Positions 1-13,900 of a stretch of DNA of 64,000 nt are shown here, one piece after another (within the stretch, counting starts at the first letter, position 1; the number at the start of each line of letters is the position of its first letter). The notes beneath the pieces were generated by a model. That model saw nothing but the letters and a program-made list of their open reading frames with translations. It was not told the DNA's origin and searched no databases. The translations under genes were made by a program, and so were the position numbers. Origin of the DNA: Nymphaea colorata (Eukaryota > Streptophyta > Magnoliopsida > Nymphaeales > Nymphaeaceae). The stretch lies in assembly GCF_008831285.2 (NCBI RefSeq), contig NC_045140.1, forward strand, positions 9,852,505-9,916,504, read 5' to 3'.

Positions 1-2014
1 GTTGTGTGTAACTCATGGTCACAAACATAGTTTTTGGAGACCAATTTATACCTTTGATTCTCTGGCAGACCTGTAAACAACGACCTCAGGTCCTTAACAC
101 AAACATAGACCAGCACAAACATACTGCTCGAGTGATGTATTTAAGATGCCCATCCACCTTGAAGGCCACTTAACTATGCTGAATCCTCATCAACTGCAAC
201 AAGGCATCGATCTAGGGTTTTGATAATTTTTGAGAAAACCCAAGATTGAGCCCAACAGGCACAACCCAACTGTTTTACCCAAAACAGTAAGTAGAGTAGA
301 AGAAGGGGAAGATGATGGGTATGAAAAAAAAAAGATGGAGATGAGTGATGAATAGGAACAGATGTCAGTCCCAAGAAGGAACACACTCTGATACCATGTT
401 GCTTGAGACCAAGGGAGAAGAGACGAGGTCGAGAGAGAGAGAGAGAGAGACAGTAAGAGCAAAAACCTTAATAGCTTTTAACCCTAATTTCTGATTAAAA
501 GAGATTAGGGAAGGCGGCTAAAACAAAAATTACATATGGGTCCTCAAGAAATATAAAAAGTTAACAAATAAGACATGTAACTTCTTAAAATTCCATAAAA
601 CTACCTAGCCCATTAACTAATATAAAGGCAACATTTTTCTTGGGTGTAATACGGCAAACGTGCAGAGTTTTTTTTTTTTTTTAGGGAAAATCTCTTGAAA
701 TTCTAAAAAAATTTGAAAAAAAGATCCTAAAAATAAAAAGTGAAAATGTGAAAATAAAAATCTGGTAACCAAAAAATGGAAAAAAACACAAAACGTGAAG
801 AAAAACAAAAAAATGTGGAAAAACACATTCTTTTCATATTTTTTTCATTTTGGTAATTTTTAAAAAAAAATGCGTTTCTACCCCTTTTCTGACTTGTTTT
901 TAACACATTTCCTTTGGAAAAAACAAGTTTTTGTGACAATGCAATAACTAAAAAGGATGTTTGACTTCACAATTTTCTACTAATTTTTTCAAATTTTGGC
1001 CAATTTGTTTGAAGCATGTATAATGGCCTTTAGATGTTCACGAATAGCATTATGTACTTATGTAACAAGATTGCTAAATCTGAAGCTACTGTTGCTTACT
1101 AATCATTTTCTTGGATGACTTCTGGTTCTACCTGTTTTGAGTAATCAACCCCAGTTGACAAATCGATAATTGTATTTCCGATTTCGAGAAATTTTCATTG
1201 CATCTCCTGTTTTAACGGCAAAGGTCGCTTCTAGATATGATTTCTGCAGAATCTAGACACCACGGGAGAAGAGGAATTTGTTTCAATGGGATCAGATTTC
1301 CATCTCAAACTGGAAACTTTTACTTTTTGGTGGTTCATTTTCCTTTATGACATTCTAAAAATGCTGCAGTTAATCTTTTATTTGAGATTTTATTGATTCC
1401 GAATTCTTTAAACTCCTTCTAGTGTTAACCTTTGATATACTATTCTATACGAAGCCAAAGAAATGTTTTTTGTCAGCTGATGTTTCATTGGAAGGTTTCC
1501 TTTATTTGGAAATGTGCTTTGATCATAACTTCTTGCCAATTGACTAAATCCAAGCCTGAGATCTCTTTTTCATTGTATCACTAGCTGCCAGGCCTGACTA
1601 ACATGCTCAATGTCTTTCTGTGCAACTACTTGTAGTATTACGATTCTTCTTGTGTAACCTTTGGAAAAAGATTGTCTCAGCTTGGGCAAGACTTTTAGAT
1701 CATCAAACTATATATTAGAAAGACGTTGCCTTAGAAAGAGCTGTTTGAGTATAATGGAAATTTTATAAAGCCCGTTTTCCTCTGTGTGCTCCTCTCCCTT
1801 GCAATGCCTGATCATATCCATTAGAGAAGAACATCCAGAAACTCAGCTTTTCATGGAGCATGCTTTATCTGCTTTGTGCCATTTGGGATAGTTGAAATTT
1901 AACTGCTTGTTCGCTAGTGAGTCATGTCATTCATTCCTTTTGTTTTTCTTTTTTGTTAGTTTGTTCTCATGCTATGTTATCTAAGACATCCTGTGTAGTG
2001 TAAAACATCTGCAG
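1..2014 (+). other. Intron upstream of exon 1; no MenD exon recognised
   Basis: AT-rich stretch with long A and T runs (670-900). I read it for MenD motifs and found none apart from an LTR-like remnant at its left end. It is therefore probably one intron, or part of one, of PHYLLO. Confidence 0.5.
390..565 (-). mobile_element. Possible Copia LTR with primer-binding site (remnant)
   Basis: On the minus strand, a stretch starting TGTTAAC at 565 and ending CA at 400 is followed at once by TGGTATCAGAGT, a near match to the initiator-Met-tRNA primer site used by plant Copia elements. It contains a (CT)n tract and AGGGTTAAAAG. No partner LTR or gag was found in the first 390 bases, so the element is truncated or continues upstream. 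Confidence 0.35.
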
Positions 2015-2124
2015 GTTCAGACAAAGAAAGAACTTCAAGATGCATTAGCATTATCACATCAAAGTCTTTCAGATTGCGTAATTGAAGTCAACAGTTTTAT
2101 TGAAAAGAATGCCACATTTCACAG
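2015..2124 (+). CDS. PHYLLO: PHYLLO exon 1 in window: end of MenD module
   Basis: Preceded by a CTGCAG acceptor and followed by a GT donor. It encodes a segment beginning [11 protein letters not shown] and including [10 protein letters not shown], typical of the C-terminal end of the MenD (SEPHCHC synthase) module, where the thiamine-enzyme fold closes. The exon is 110 nt and ends in phase 2; the split codon AG/T is completed by exon 2. No earlier MenD exon was recognised between positions 1 and 2014. Confidence 0.82.
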
Positions 2125-4886
2125 GTTTCTCATTCTTGTGCACTGAATGTCTCTATGCATACCACTAGGATATGTTTCTCTAAAGTTTTTTTCCCACATG
2201 CAGTGACTTACAAAAGTTCGCTCAACAAGCAGCTGAGAGTACACTGGCCACTCTTTTGAAGATATCTGGTGTCTCTTACTCCAATATTGACTCACCTTGC
2301 AGAATTATGAAAATGCAATATTCATTATACAGGCAAGTTTCTGATGTTTGGCTCGTAAACTACTTCACAAAGAACTTGGATTCCAGATGTTCTTCTAGCC
2401 ATCGTTTGCTTGAACTTACATAGCCAATCACATTAGATTACTTTTGAAACTTTGCTGCTGATGTGCTGAAATACAAAATCGGTAAACTGGTTGAAGTTCT
2501 AATTTGCTGTTTCAAATGACTTCAGAATTCTGCTTTCTGCACCCACCACAGCTACCAAAGTCAATGATAGAACTGAGAGGTGCTATAGAGAGGGGTTCGT
2601 TTTAACATTGTATCTTCAAAATGGAAACATGGGAATTGGAGAGGTGAGTATTTCCTTCCCCATGTTGTACTGATAGATGCAAGCATCAGCAACATTTTTA
2701 AAATATCATGATAAAATACCAAAAACAAGTGAAGCAAGAAAGGATAATATCATTCTATTTTGAAAATTATTTAAAAAGTGAAAATATAGTGATGTTTAGG
2801 AAATTGCTGCCTGAATAACGAAACTGATTGGTTTAGAAATATTGGCCTAAGCATTGCGGCAAAGTTCTGTTTACAGGTTTCTTTCTTAGAAATTCATATC
2901 TTTCAATTTGATAGGTAGCCCCAATGGAGATCCATAGTGAAGATCTTGTGGATGTGGAAGAACAACTAAGATTTCTGTGCCACAGAATTCAGGGAGTGGA
3001 GTTAAGCCCTTTATTGCCTTTATTCAGGGGCTCTTTTGCATTGTGGATGTGGAGAACTATTGGAATACAGGTTTCATGTATCTTTTTATTTTGATATTCC
3101 GTTTCATATTTTAATGTATCTGCTTTCTCATGTTTTCTTATCTCTGCAGTTCTTCTTATGATGTGCTAATTTAAGTTACTTTTCTTTTTTCAGCCATCTA
3201 CCATTTTCCCTAGTGTCAGGTGTGGTTTAGAGATGGCGGTCCTGAATGCACTAGCAGCTGTAAAAAATTCTAGCATGTTAGATCTGATATTAGGTGGTGA
3301 ATCCTTGCACATCTACAGAATGGATACAGCGGGAAAATGCATTTCAAATGCAACAAGAGTGCAGACGTGTGCTCTTGTTGATTCCGATGGTTCAGCCGAG
3401 GACATTATAGATAGAGTTTCTCAACTTGTTAAAGATGGCTTCTCAACTGTCAAGCTGAAGGTTATGGTTTTAAATGACTAAAGAACTTATGTTCTTGACA
3501 ACATTATATTATTTGCTGCATAAAATAGTAAATGCCGTCCAAAAACTGCAAGATTTAGTTGTAATTCAAGACAGTATTTGCAAATCTCACCATTTATGAA
3601 GAGATATATTTGTTCTTATTCTACAATCAAACTATATGCTGCAGAAAGTGATTCATCTGAGTTGCATTTCTTAATGCCTGCTTTACAGTTAGATTGTCAC
3701 TTGTGTCATGGATGTTGTTACAGGTTGCTCGAAGAGCAAGTCCTTCTGAAGATGCTGCTATTATCCAGGCTATTCGGAACAGATTAGGATATCAAATAAA
3801 TATTAGAGTAGATGCTAACAGAATGTGGACATTTGAAGAAGCCATAGAGTTTGGAAAGTGTATTGCCAGCGATTCTTTGCAGTACATTGAGGTATTTCTT
3901 CTCTATCTGAATGATAAACGTCACAAGATGCTCACTTTTTGATATATTAGAGGCTTTACTGAAATTGTTATAGAGGATATCTAACCATCTTCTCCTTCAT
4001 ATTCAATATGATGTATAATTTTCTTGGAACAACCTTTAAAACATATGAAGTTGTTTTCATCTGCCTAGACAGCAACCTAGATGAACTGCAAAGATCCTAT
4101 TTTTTGAACTGAAGTTAATCTAGCAACATCTACATCTGTTTTCTTTGTTTTTCTTCTTTAATACCCTAATAATTTTGTTCTCTTAAATTCGTGATGTTAA
4201 TGGGTTTTGAAGCTCAAGATTCCAAGATGAAGGTTTAGTGCATAAACCGTGGTAACCGTGGTAAATGTATAAGGTAAAGTTGCATCACTTACATTAAGGT
4301 GGTGTATTTGTGTTATCCTTGTAAAAAAAGAAAAAAGAAAAAAAAAATCAAACATTTCCTTTGTATGCGCACATGCCAATCGCTCTTTCAAACTTCACAT
4401 CAAGTGATCTAAATTTAACCACATATTGAATAAAGAATACGTGGTCCAGTGTGATGGGACAGATGCAATGCTATGAGAAACCCATGGGTGTCTACTATCT
4501 AGCAAACGTACTTTCTCGAAAGTGCATTTTAGACTGTGTCACACAGACTCTTCAAAAAAGGTGCAGCACCCATGTCGATACGACATGGGTGCAGGTGTGG
4601 ATGCAGGTGCGGCTCTGACATGCACCCCAACTACACCCTCTCTTATTCATGTTCAAAATTTTTTCCATTATATTTTTTCTTTGCTTTCTCCATCTCTTTC
4701 TTTAGGCACAGTAATAAAAATAAAAAAAAGACAGATTAAACTAAGAAAACTACCATATATATATATATATATATACATGTACGCGCACACACCCCCTCAC
4801 CTCACCCAAGTTTTTTGGGATGTCCGGCATGATAGAAATCTAGCACCAATATCTGTAACCAGAAAACAGCACTCACGCAGGAAGAT

Positions 4887-4918
<32 letters not shown>

Positions 4919-7900
4919 TGAAAACAAGAAGAAACTGAGGAGAAGAAGCCGTGGCAAAAATGGTTTGCACGGCCTCTATTTATAATCCCATTTCCAGAAT
5001 TCTAAGAGTCTCCAATCATAGAATCCTAGGAGATTTCACAAGCTCCAAGGACATTAATTACATCATAGAAACCTAAGAGACTTCACATATTACAAGGATA
5101 TTAACTACAACATAGAATCCTAGGAGACTCTTCACATGTTACAAGGACATTAAATATCTTAACACATTCTACAAGGAGGTGGAATCCTAAGAGACTCCTC
5201 TTCAACGTGCTGGTGAAGGATTTATATTTTAACACCCTCCCTCAAGTTGTGCATGGTTTTGCACCATGTACAACTTGCCTTTTAGAAACCAGAATCGTTC
5301 CTTTGTTAATCCTTTTGTAAATAAGTCTGCAACTTGTTCATCTGTACGAACATAAATAGGTTGAATCTCCTTGTCTTCCACCTTTTGTCTAACAAAGTGT
5401 TGATCAATTTCAATGTGCTTTGTTCGACCATGTTGTACGGGATTAAAGGCAATGTTAATAGCGCTTTGATTATCGCACATTAACATTGATGTTTTAATCT
5501 TTTCTCCAATGTCTTCTAGCAAATGTCTAACCCATGTAACTTCAGCAGTACCTGCAGTCATGCATCTGTATTCAGCTTTGCTTTCGACAACTCCAAGACA
5601 CAAGATTACGTCCAATGAAAATACAAAAACCAGAAATGGACTTTCTTTGATCGGGATCTCCAGCCCAATCTGCATCTGTGAATGTCATAAGTTGATGTCC
5701 AGTAGTTATATTTTCACTCTTACCATAAACTAAGCCATCTCCTGCTGTCCCTTTAAGATATCTTAATATTCTTTTGACAGCATCCATGTGAGTATCTCTA
5801 GGTGCATGCATAAATTGAGATACTTGATTCACAGCATATATAATATCTGGTCTAGTAAATGTAAGATATTGAAGTGCCCCAACAATACTTCGATATTGCG
5901 TAGGATCTTCATATAACTCCCCATCTTGAGCACTTAGTCTTTGATTTAGAACACTAGGAGTTCCAACAGGCTTACAGTCAGACATACCTGACTTTTTCAG
6001 CAGATCCAACGTGTATTTCTGTTGTGTCAATGTGAGGCGATTATTGTGCCTATCAATCTCCACTCCAAGAAAGAATCGTAAATCACCAAGCTCTTTCATT
6101 TTGAAGTTTTGCATCATCAAAACTTTAGCTTCTTCTATGTGTTTTTCTGAATTGCCTGTGATGACAATATCATCAACATATATAAGAAGTAAAGTAAATA
6201 TGTTTTCCTTTCGATAAATGAAAAGAGAGTGATCTAGAGGACATCTCCGAAAACCACATTCTTGAATCTTGCAAGAGAAACTGTCAAACCACGAACGTGA
6301 GGCCTGTTTAAGTCCATAAATAGATTTTCTTAGTTTGCAAACCCATGCATGAGAGTCTCCTTTCGTGTATCCTGGAGGTTGTTCCATATATACTTCCTCC
6401 CTTAAATCACCATGAAGAAAAGCATTCTTCACGTCCATTTGATGTAGTCTCCATCCATATTCAACTGCCAATGATATAATCACGCGAATTGTTCCCATTT
6501 TGATCACAGGGCTGAATGTCTCATCATAATCTTCTCTATATTGTTGTGTAAACCCTTTTGCTACTAACCTTGCTTTGTGTCTTTCTATGTTGCCGTCAGG
6601 TTTGTATTTAATTTTGTATACCCATTTGGAGCCCGCTACGTTCTTTTCGTGTGGCCTCGGAACGATCTCCCATGTTCCACATTCATGCAAGGCATCCATT
6701 TCTTCTTTCATAGCCTTTCTCCAATGATGTGATTTTGATGCTTGATCAAATGAAGTAGGTTCTTCCTCCTTCCCAACTTTTGCCATGAATAACTGAAAAT
6801 CAAGTGATAAAGAATCATAGCTAACCCACCTGTGAATGGGATGACGAATGCGTTGGGATCTTCTAAGGTGGGGCATGTTGTCTTCTTCACTGTGAGCATC
6901 TCTGTCCCTTAGTCGTCGACTGTAGATAAGACCCGAATACCGATGTGCATCGTTGCTCTGTTTTTCATTATTGTTTTCATGATGACTTGAAGACTGTGTT
7001 GGATCTTCTTGATTTTCACTTTGAGCCATATCCGACGGTTGTATTGCTCTCTCTGGATCTTCATTTTGAGGCACATCATTTTCTATAACAGGATCTGCAT
7101 TGAATAACTGTGTACTGGTCCAGGGATCATAAGATTCAATGGTCATAGGCATTTCATTTGTATTATCAAAACTATGTTCATCAAAAATGACATTTCTTGA
7201 AGTTTTGATACGTTTAGTTGTTGGATCATAGCATCGAAAACCTTTATATTCATCAGCATATCCAACGAATCTACATTGAATAGCTTTGTCTTGAAACTTG
7301 TTCCTCAAGGCAGCATCAACGTGAACATAGCACACACAACCAAAAACCTTCAAGTTCTTGTAATCAGGTTGTTTGCCTAAGAGTGTAAAATATGGCGATT
7401 TAGACATCAAGAGTGTCATAGGCAAACAATTTATTATGTATACAGCAGTATGGAAGGCTTCAGTCCACAAGGAAATGGGCACATTAGTATCATGCATCAT
7501 GCTCATGGCGCTTTCAACTATATGTCGATGTTTCCGCTCAACTACACCATTTTATTGTGTTGTGTAAGGGCAGGAAATTTGTCTAGTTATCCCTTTTTCA
7601 CGTAGAAATTCAATAAAATCAAGCGAGGAATATTCTCCCCCTCCATCACATTGAATATGCACCACATTGGATGAAAATTTAGTTTGAATCATGACATAGA
7701 AGTTTCGAAATATGTGAGGTACTTCTGATTTGTGTTTCATAAAGTTAATCCAGGTGAAACGTGAGTAAGATTCAATGAATAAGACATAATATCTTGACCC
7801 AGACATGGAATCAATAGGGGCTGGCCCCCATACATCAGAAAAATAGTTTCAAAAGGTTTGGAAGCCCTTTGATTTATATTATGGAAAGGTAAAACATGAC

Positions 7901-10900
7901 TCTTACAAAGTCCACAACTTGAATATTTTTGACACTTGAAGTAAGAGGTAAACTTGATCTTGGAATGAGACTATCTGTGACAAGTTTTTCAATGAAATGT
8001 CGACCACAGTGTCCTAGCCGACTATGTCACAAATCAGACTCCAAAAATTGGTTAGGGCCCCTTACTTTTGATTGAAAATGGCAAGAACTTGGCACTGATG
8101 ACGCATTATGAGAAAGAGAAAATGTCTTCAATCCTATATCAAAAGTGAATGAATCCTTGGGTAGACATTCCTTGAGGACGTACATATTCCCTTGACGCTC
8201 CCCTCTAGCGAACATTTTCTTCGTTTGGAGGTCCTTGACATAGACAGAAGAAGGTGTGAATTCAACAGAAGAGCTTGTATCATCAATGAGTTTAGAAATG
8301 GATATGATGTTCTTTTTGATATTGGGAGCAAGAACAACATTAGACAGTGATAGAGACGAGGATGACAATGGAATATGTGCATTTCCAATATGTATAATGG
8401 GATGAGATTTTCCATCACCTGTTATAATGCAACTTCTACCGTAATGAGGGGATAAGGTAGTCAATTTACCTGCATTTCCTGTCACATGGGTAGCTGCACC
8501 TGAATCCAAGAACCATTCTTCCTGCTCATTTTGCTTTATAGTCATCTTTGAGAATGCGGTCATCAATAGCTGTTGCATATCTTCAGCGGTGGATTTAGAA
8601 ATTTGTCCTCCTTGTTTATAATCATGTCTTACCCCTTTGTTTTTATTTTGAGGATTAAACCAACACTGTGCCTTCATGTGTCCTTTCTTGTTGCACTGAA
8701 AACAAATTGGTATTTTTCTTGAAGTATCCACAAGAGACATACCTTGGTTATGTGGTGTTGGTAGAATGCTACGACCACCATGGTTGGAGTTCCCATGGCT
8801 CTTACCAAACTTTACATTCATAGCCAACACATTTTGGGAGTTCCCTTGATCAGTCCTTTCAATGACTCTTTTCATATTCATTTCATGTTGGAGAAGTTTA
8901 CCTTGTAGTTCGTTGAAGGAAGGCAGAACAGGAAGGACCTCAAGAGCTGTAATAAAAGCATGATAATCATGCCCAAGTCCATTCAAGGTTTGCTGCACCT
9001 TTTCCTTATCAGAAATGTTATTCCCTGAGGCAGCAAGTTGGTCTGCGACGGCCTTAATACGCACCAAATAATCCATGATAGACGTTGAACCTTTGCTCAA
9101 ATTCTGAAATTCTTTCTTTAAGTACATAATTCGAGCTTCTGATATTTGGGAAAAGGTATCAGCAAGGGTTTCCCATAATTCTTTTGCAGTACAATCATCA
9201 GAAACTGAAAGTAACACTTGTTGAGAAAAAGTGTACAAAATATACGCAACCAGACTTTGATCACGTCTCATCCACATAGCATGTTCAGGATTGTTGTCTT
9301 CATGAACAACAATAACTTCTCCTGCCTCATTTTTTATTTCCTGTAAAACGGATATTGGTGGAGCCTTTGTTGAACCATCGAGATGTCCAAAGAGGCCTTG
9401 ACTTCTTATGAAAGGCATGATTTGCCTTTTCCAGATCAGATAATTCTCATGGTTGAGTTTTTCGGTAATAAGGTGAGGAAGAAAACTTGAGGACATGCCA
9501 GAATGCGAAAGGTTTTCCATGACAGCAGAAAGGAATGGTATATAGGTAGAAGATGAGAGGGAAAGAAGACACGATATAACAAGATGTGTCCTTGGGTAAG
9601 CAAGAAGAAAAACGAACAAGAATTGCGCAAGAGAAAAGTAAATTCAGGATAGAGACAAGATGAGAAAAGAGTTCTAACCAGATCAGACCTGTTTGGGCAT
9701 TTCGTTTGGTAGAGATAACGTAACCTGGCGCTCTGATACTATGATATAAATCTAGCACCAATATCTGTAACCAGAAAACAGCACTCACGCAGGAAGATAG
9801 AGAGAGAGAGAGAGAGAGAATGAAAACAAGAAGAAACTGAGGAGAAGAAGCCGTGGCCAAAATGGTTTGCACGGCCTCTATTTATAATCCCATTTCCAGA
9901 ATTCTAAGAGTCTCCAATCGTAGAATCCTAAGAGATTTCAGAAGCTCCAAGGACATTAATTACATCATAGAAACCTAAGAGACTTCACATATTGCAAGGA
10001 TATTAACTACAACATAGAATCCTATGAGACTCTTCACATGTTACAAGGACATTAAATATCTTAACACATTCTACAAGGAGGTGGAATCCTAAGAGACTCC
10101 TCTTCAACGTGCTGGTGAAGGATTTATATTTTAACACGGCACCAGCATGGGCACCCCCACCGGCACTTGTAACCCACACTCATATGACATAGATTTTAAT
10201 TTTTTGAAGCAAAAACGATATCGTCATTGAAAATTTGGGATGTCCGGCACCAGCACGGGCACCCCCACCGGCACTCGTAACCCACACTCATGTGACATAG
10301 ATTTTTTTTGAAGTAGAAACTATGTCATAAATGAAAATGCAGGTAGAGGTGGTCATTACATTATAATTTTTTTTTTTAATTTTGCATGAGAAGTATCAAT
10401 GCAGTTGCAAAATCCTATAGCAATAACCGATAGTTACATGGTGTTGTAAGTCCTTTCTTTGGGGAGTTAATAGACTTTTCATAATCACTATTTATATTTA
10501 TTAATTTGTCATAAAGAATATGTCGAGATTGAGTGGCCTGTATGAGAGGTAAGGAAGGGATTTGAAGAATAAGGGATCTTCTTTACATTTATACATGAGA
10601 TAACATTTAATTCCTAATATTTCTCTTTCATTACTTCTTGCAACTGCAATGTGCCTACAGAAGCAAGGAGCATCCAGAGATTTATTCTCTTGAAAACTTT
10701 TCTTTCTCTTGTCACTGTTCCATCGGTTCAGGTCATCTTTATTGCATTTTTATAATTTTCATTCACCATGTCAGGAGGATTGTTTGTTTAGCATCTTCAA
10801 CTGGAGCTATGTCTTAAGTAAGTGGCTAATTTTATTGCATGTGGTATTCTAAGCTATTTAAGTCAATGTCATAGAAGCCCATCCATGTATCTTCATTTTG

Positions 10901-13900
10901 TAAATTCAAAGGAATAGTTCTCCTGTACTGACAACAATTTTCACATGGGGGAGCTTTGTCGGTTTTTATATAAGTTGCTCAGCTATGCCACCATGGTACG
11001 CCACAACGACCCACGTACCCGTACCGATACGCCTGGGAGTTCAAAATGGGTACGTGGATACGTTGTGGTACGTTTGGATCTGGTTTCGGATCGGAACCAG
11101 ATCCAAACCACGATAAAATATTAAAACACACCTGTGACACCGAAACTTGTCTTCTCTCTCTCGATTTTCTTTGTTCTTCCGGCGGGTGTTTGCAGCTGGA
11201 GACGGCTGGCGGCTGGTGACCCGCGACGGACAGTAACGCCGATGGCAGGTTTCTTCATATATTTGTTTGTTTCATTTCATCTCGATTTTTAGGGTTCCGA
11301 TCTGCTTCTTTCTAGTTTCGATTTCGATTGTTGTGGGATTTGTTCTTCTTTCTAGTTTCTCAACATTGATGGCTTGTTCATAACTGGTTCGCCATCTTAA
11401 ATTGGAAGCACATTTCGGCGGAATCTGTCGCTGGTGGCTGGGTCCTCTCTTGCAGGCAGCAAGAATGGCAGAATAGCAGGTTTGCTGCCCTTTTTTTTTG
11501 CCCGATGCTTTTTAGGTTCTTGAGGGCCGCTTTCGTCTACTTCCTCTTCCTTTACTTTTTTTCGGATTTCGAATGGGTAATGGTAGAGAGCATATTCTTT
11601 TCTTGTGGCTTGAAGAAGATTCTGCTGCTTTTTCTCTTCTGTGAAAACTGTAACTTGCAATGTTTGTGTTAGAATACAGTGTTCTAGGGAACCGGGTCTG
11701 GATATGGACCCGGTACCCATGGGTGCGGGAATCGAGGATGGGCTCGGTTCCCTAGGCGGGCCTCTCTTTCTCCCTCGTTTAATTCTAATCACTTATTGTA
11801 ATTGTTGATTAAGTGAATGAAGTCTTCTCTTTCCTAGGGTTGCGGTTTTGCCCCTAGGTTAGAGCTTCCCCGTGGTTTTTCACCTCTTTCTGAGGTTTTC
11901 CACGTAAATCCTGTGTGGCTTTTCTTTTTCTTCTTTCGCTGCATGTTTCTACATGGTATCAGAGCCAAAATCATGCTGTTTGGTTTCTTTGTTCGTTTGT
12001 GATTTAGGGTTTTCTTGAAACCCTAAGTCTGAACCCTAAATCCTCGCAGACGCCGCCCGCCGTCTCAGCCCGCTGCCGACGCTGCCCGCTGTCGCCTGCC
12101 CGCCGTCGCAGCCCGACACCGCTCGCCGACATCGCCTGGCGTGCACCCCCGTCGTCGCCAGGACCGCTGCCGTCGCCTGGACCGCCGTCGCCAGGACCGC
12201 CGCCACCTGGACTGCCGTCGCCTAGACCTCCATCGCCAGGACCGTCGTCGCCTGGCCTTTTTTCCGCCGACGCAGCTCTCTGTTCTGCCGCTGCCCGTCC
12301 TCGTCCTGTGCTTTTCTGGTATTCTCTAACTGTTGGATTTCTTTTGTGGACGTTATGGCTGAAGAGATGACCTCCAAGACCGATGTTACCTTTGACACGG
12401 GCAGCAATACCAAGAGCGAAAATGTGCCTGTTCAAGTCACCTCTATTCGGCTGAACAAAGACAATTATCTCTCTTGGTCTGCTGCGCTTGAAATTGGGAT
12501 CACTAGTCGCGGTCGTTTGCCCTATATCACTGGGGAGAAACCTGTGCCCAGTAAAACTGATCCTGGATGGGCGACTTGGGCGTTTGAAGATAGTCAAGTT
12601 AATGTTTGGATTATTAGTTCTGTTTCTGCTGATATTCAGCCCCTTATTTTGCGAAAGTTGACCTCATATGACATGTGGACTGTGCTTGCGAGGATGTATG
12701 GCCGTAAAAAGAGAGTCCTGCGTACATACCAGATTAAACGCAGTATCTATTCTCTTAAACCGGGTGAGCATCTATTCTCTTAAACAGGGTGACTTGTCTG
12801 TGACATCCTTCTATGCAGCCCTGAAGACTAAATGAGAGGAACTGGATTATCATGTGAATGATGACTAGAATTGTGGTTCTGATCATGAACTGTACTGGCA
12901 GAAAGTGTCACACCCCGACCTTTTAACCCACAAACCCCCTTTTTTTCTCTAAACATAAAGCATCAAGGTGTGACTACCCAACAATTCAAAAAGACGATGA
13001 GCCAAACAATTCAAAACAATGGGGCAAACTTTCATTTATATAACCATTTTGTTTCATACAAATTCACATATATGTGCATGACCAAAATGCCCCAAAATTA
13101 TAACATTGATGCCTAACAAAAAGAAGACATCAATAAAACCAAAACATGACTCGCCAGCACTACAAACGACAATCCCAAAACCTCCCCAATAGGACGTGAG
13201 TGAAGCCATCTGCTCAACCTGTTGCCCCGAGTCCGCCAAAACCTGAAAAAGAAAACAACTGAAGGCTCAGCCTTCACAGTATGGCAACAAGCCAGGAAAA
13301 TGCCAAACCCTCTCAAGTAAGGCTCAAATAAAAGAACAAATATTAACCCATCTATCGTCATATCGTGTCAGAGTACGACACGTAAAAGCCACTTGATGGT
13401 CACACTAACACAACATCGGTCACATGCGAAGCATGCTTAAACATAACATTTGCATTCATATCAATCACATATACATCAGTCACATGCATTCTATCAAACA
13501 CATTACATTTTCATTAACTTTAGTGCATTAACAGTTCCTGTGGGTGCAACACAGGCACGTGCACACCGCGGGCGGTCTACAGCCGAGAGACAATCCCCGT
13601 GGTGGTCCATAACAGTATGGATCCATTTCACCCGCTGCAGCGGTAGAGCACTCATCCCTGGATGTGTGAAGTCCAAGGTGAGATACTCAGCCTTCCCTAG
13701 GACGCCCAGGTTGGGAAGGCGGGAGCCGAACGCTCCAAGCACAACACACAACAGAACCCTGGGGCCTTGCACCGCCTGCGCTCTGACAGGCGAGACCAGT
13801 GGCAAACAAGGGGGACGTCTCCCAAACAAATAGCCACATCCCACTGGCCTCATACCTCTTAGTTATTCATTCTTATCATTATAGTTATACATTCACAAGA

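Larger units (their letters stand above)
4526..10200. mobile_element. GGTGCG-type TIR element, copy 1, split by Copia A
   Basis: The left end begins CTGTGTCACACAGACTC at 4534 and runs into alternating GGTGCAG and GGTGCGG hexamers. The right end finishes CATATGACATAG at 10192. Flanks ATTTTAGA (4526-4533) and ATTTTAAT (10193-10200) are an imperfect 8-bp target duplication. Removing Copia A (4830-10136 plus its CGGCA duplication) leaves about 347 bp. It shares structure with copies at 10983, 51429 and 55247. A second partial right end follows at 10233-10304. Confidence 0.6.

Noticed and set aside
4522-4938. 138-codon plus ORF
   Set aside because: It crosses the left half of a TIR element and the LTR of Copia A, with microsatellite-encoded YIYI and ERE repeats; not a gene.
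12004-12597. Gly/Asp/Pro-rich 197-codon minus ORF
   Set aside because: It is the antisense reading of the GC-rich leader repeat and gag start of Copia B0; low-complexity composition explains the open frame.
13450-13853. 127- and 116-codon ORFs on opposite strands inside the 2.95-kb insert
   Set aside because: No recognisable domain, antisense to each other and inside a solo-LTR-like repeat.
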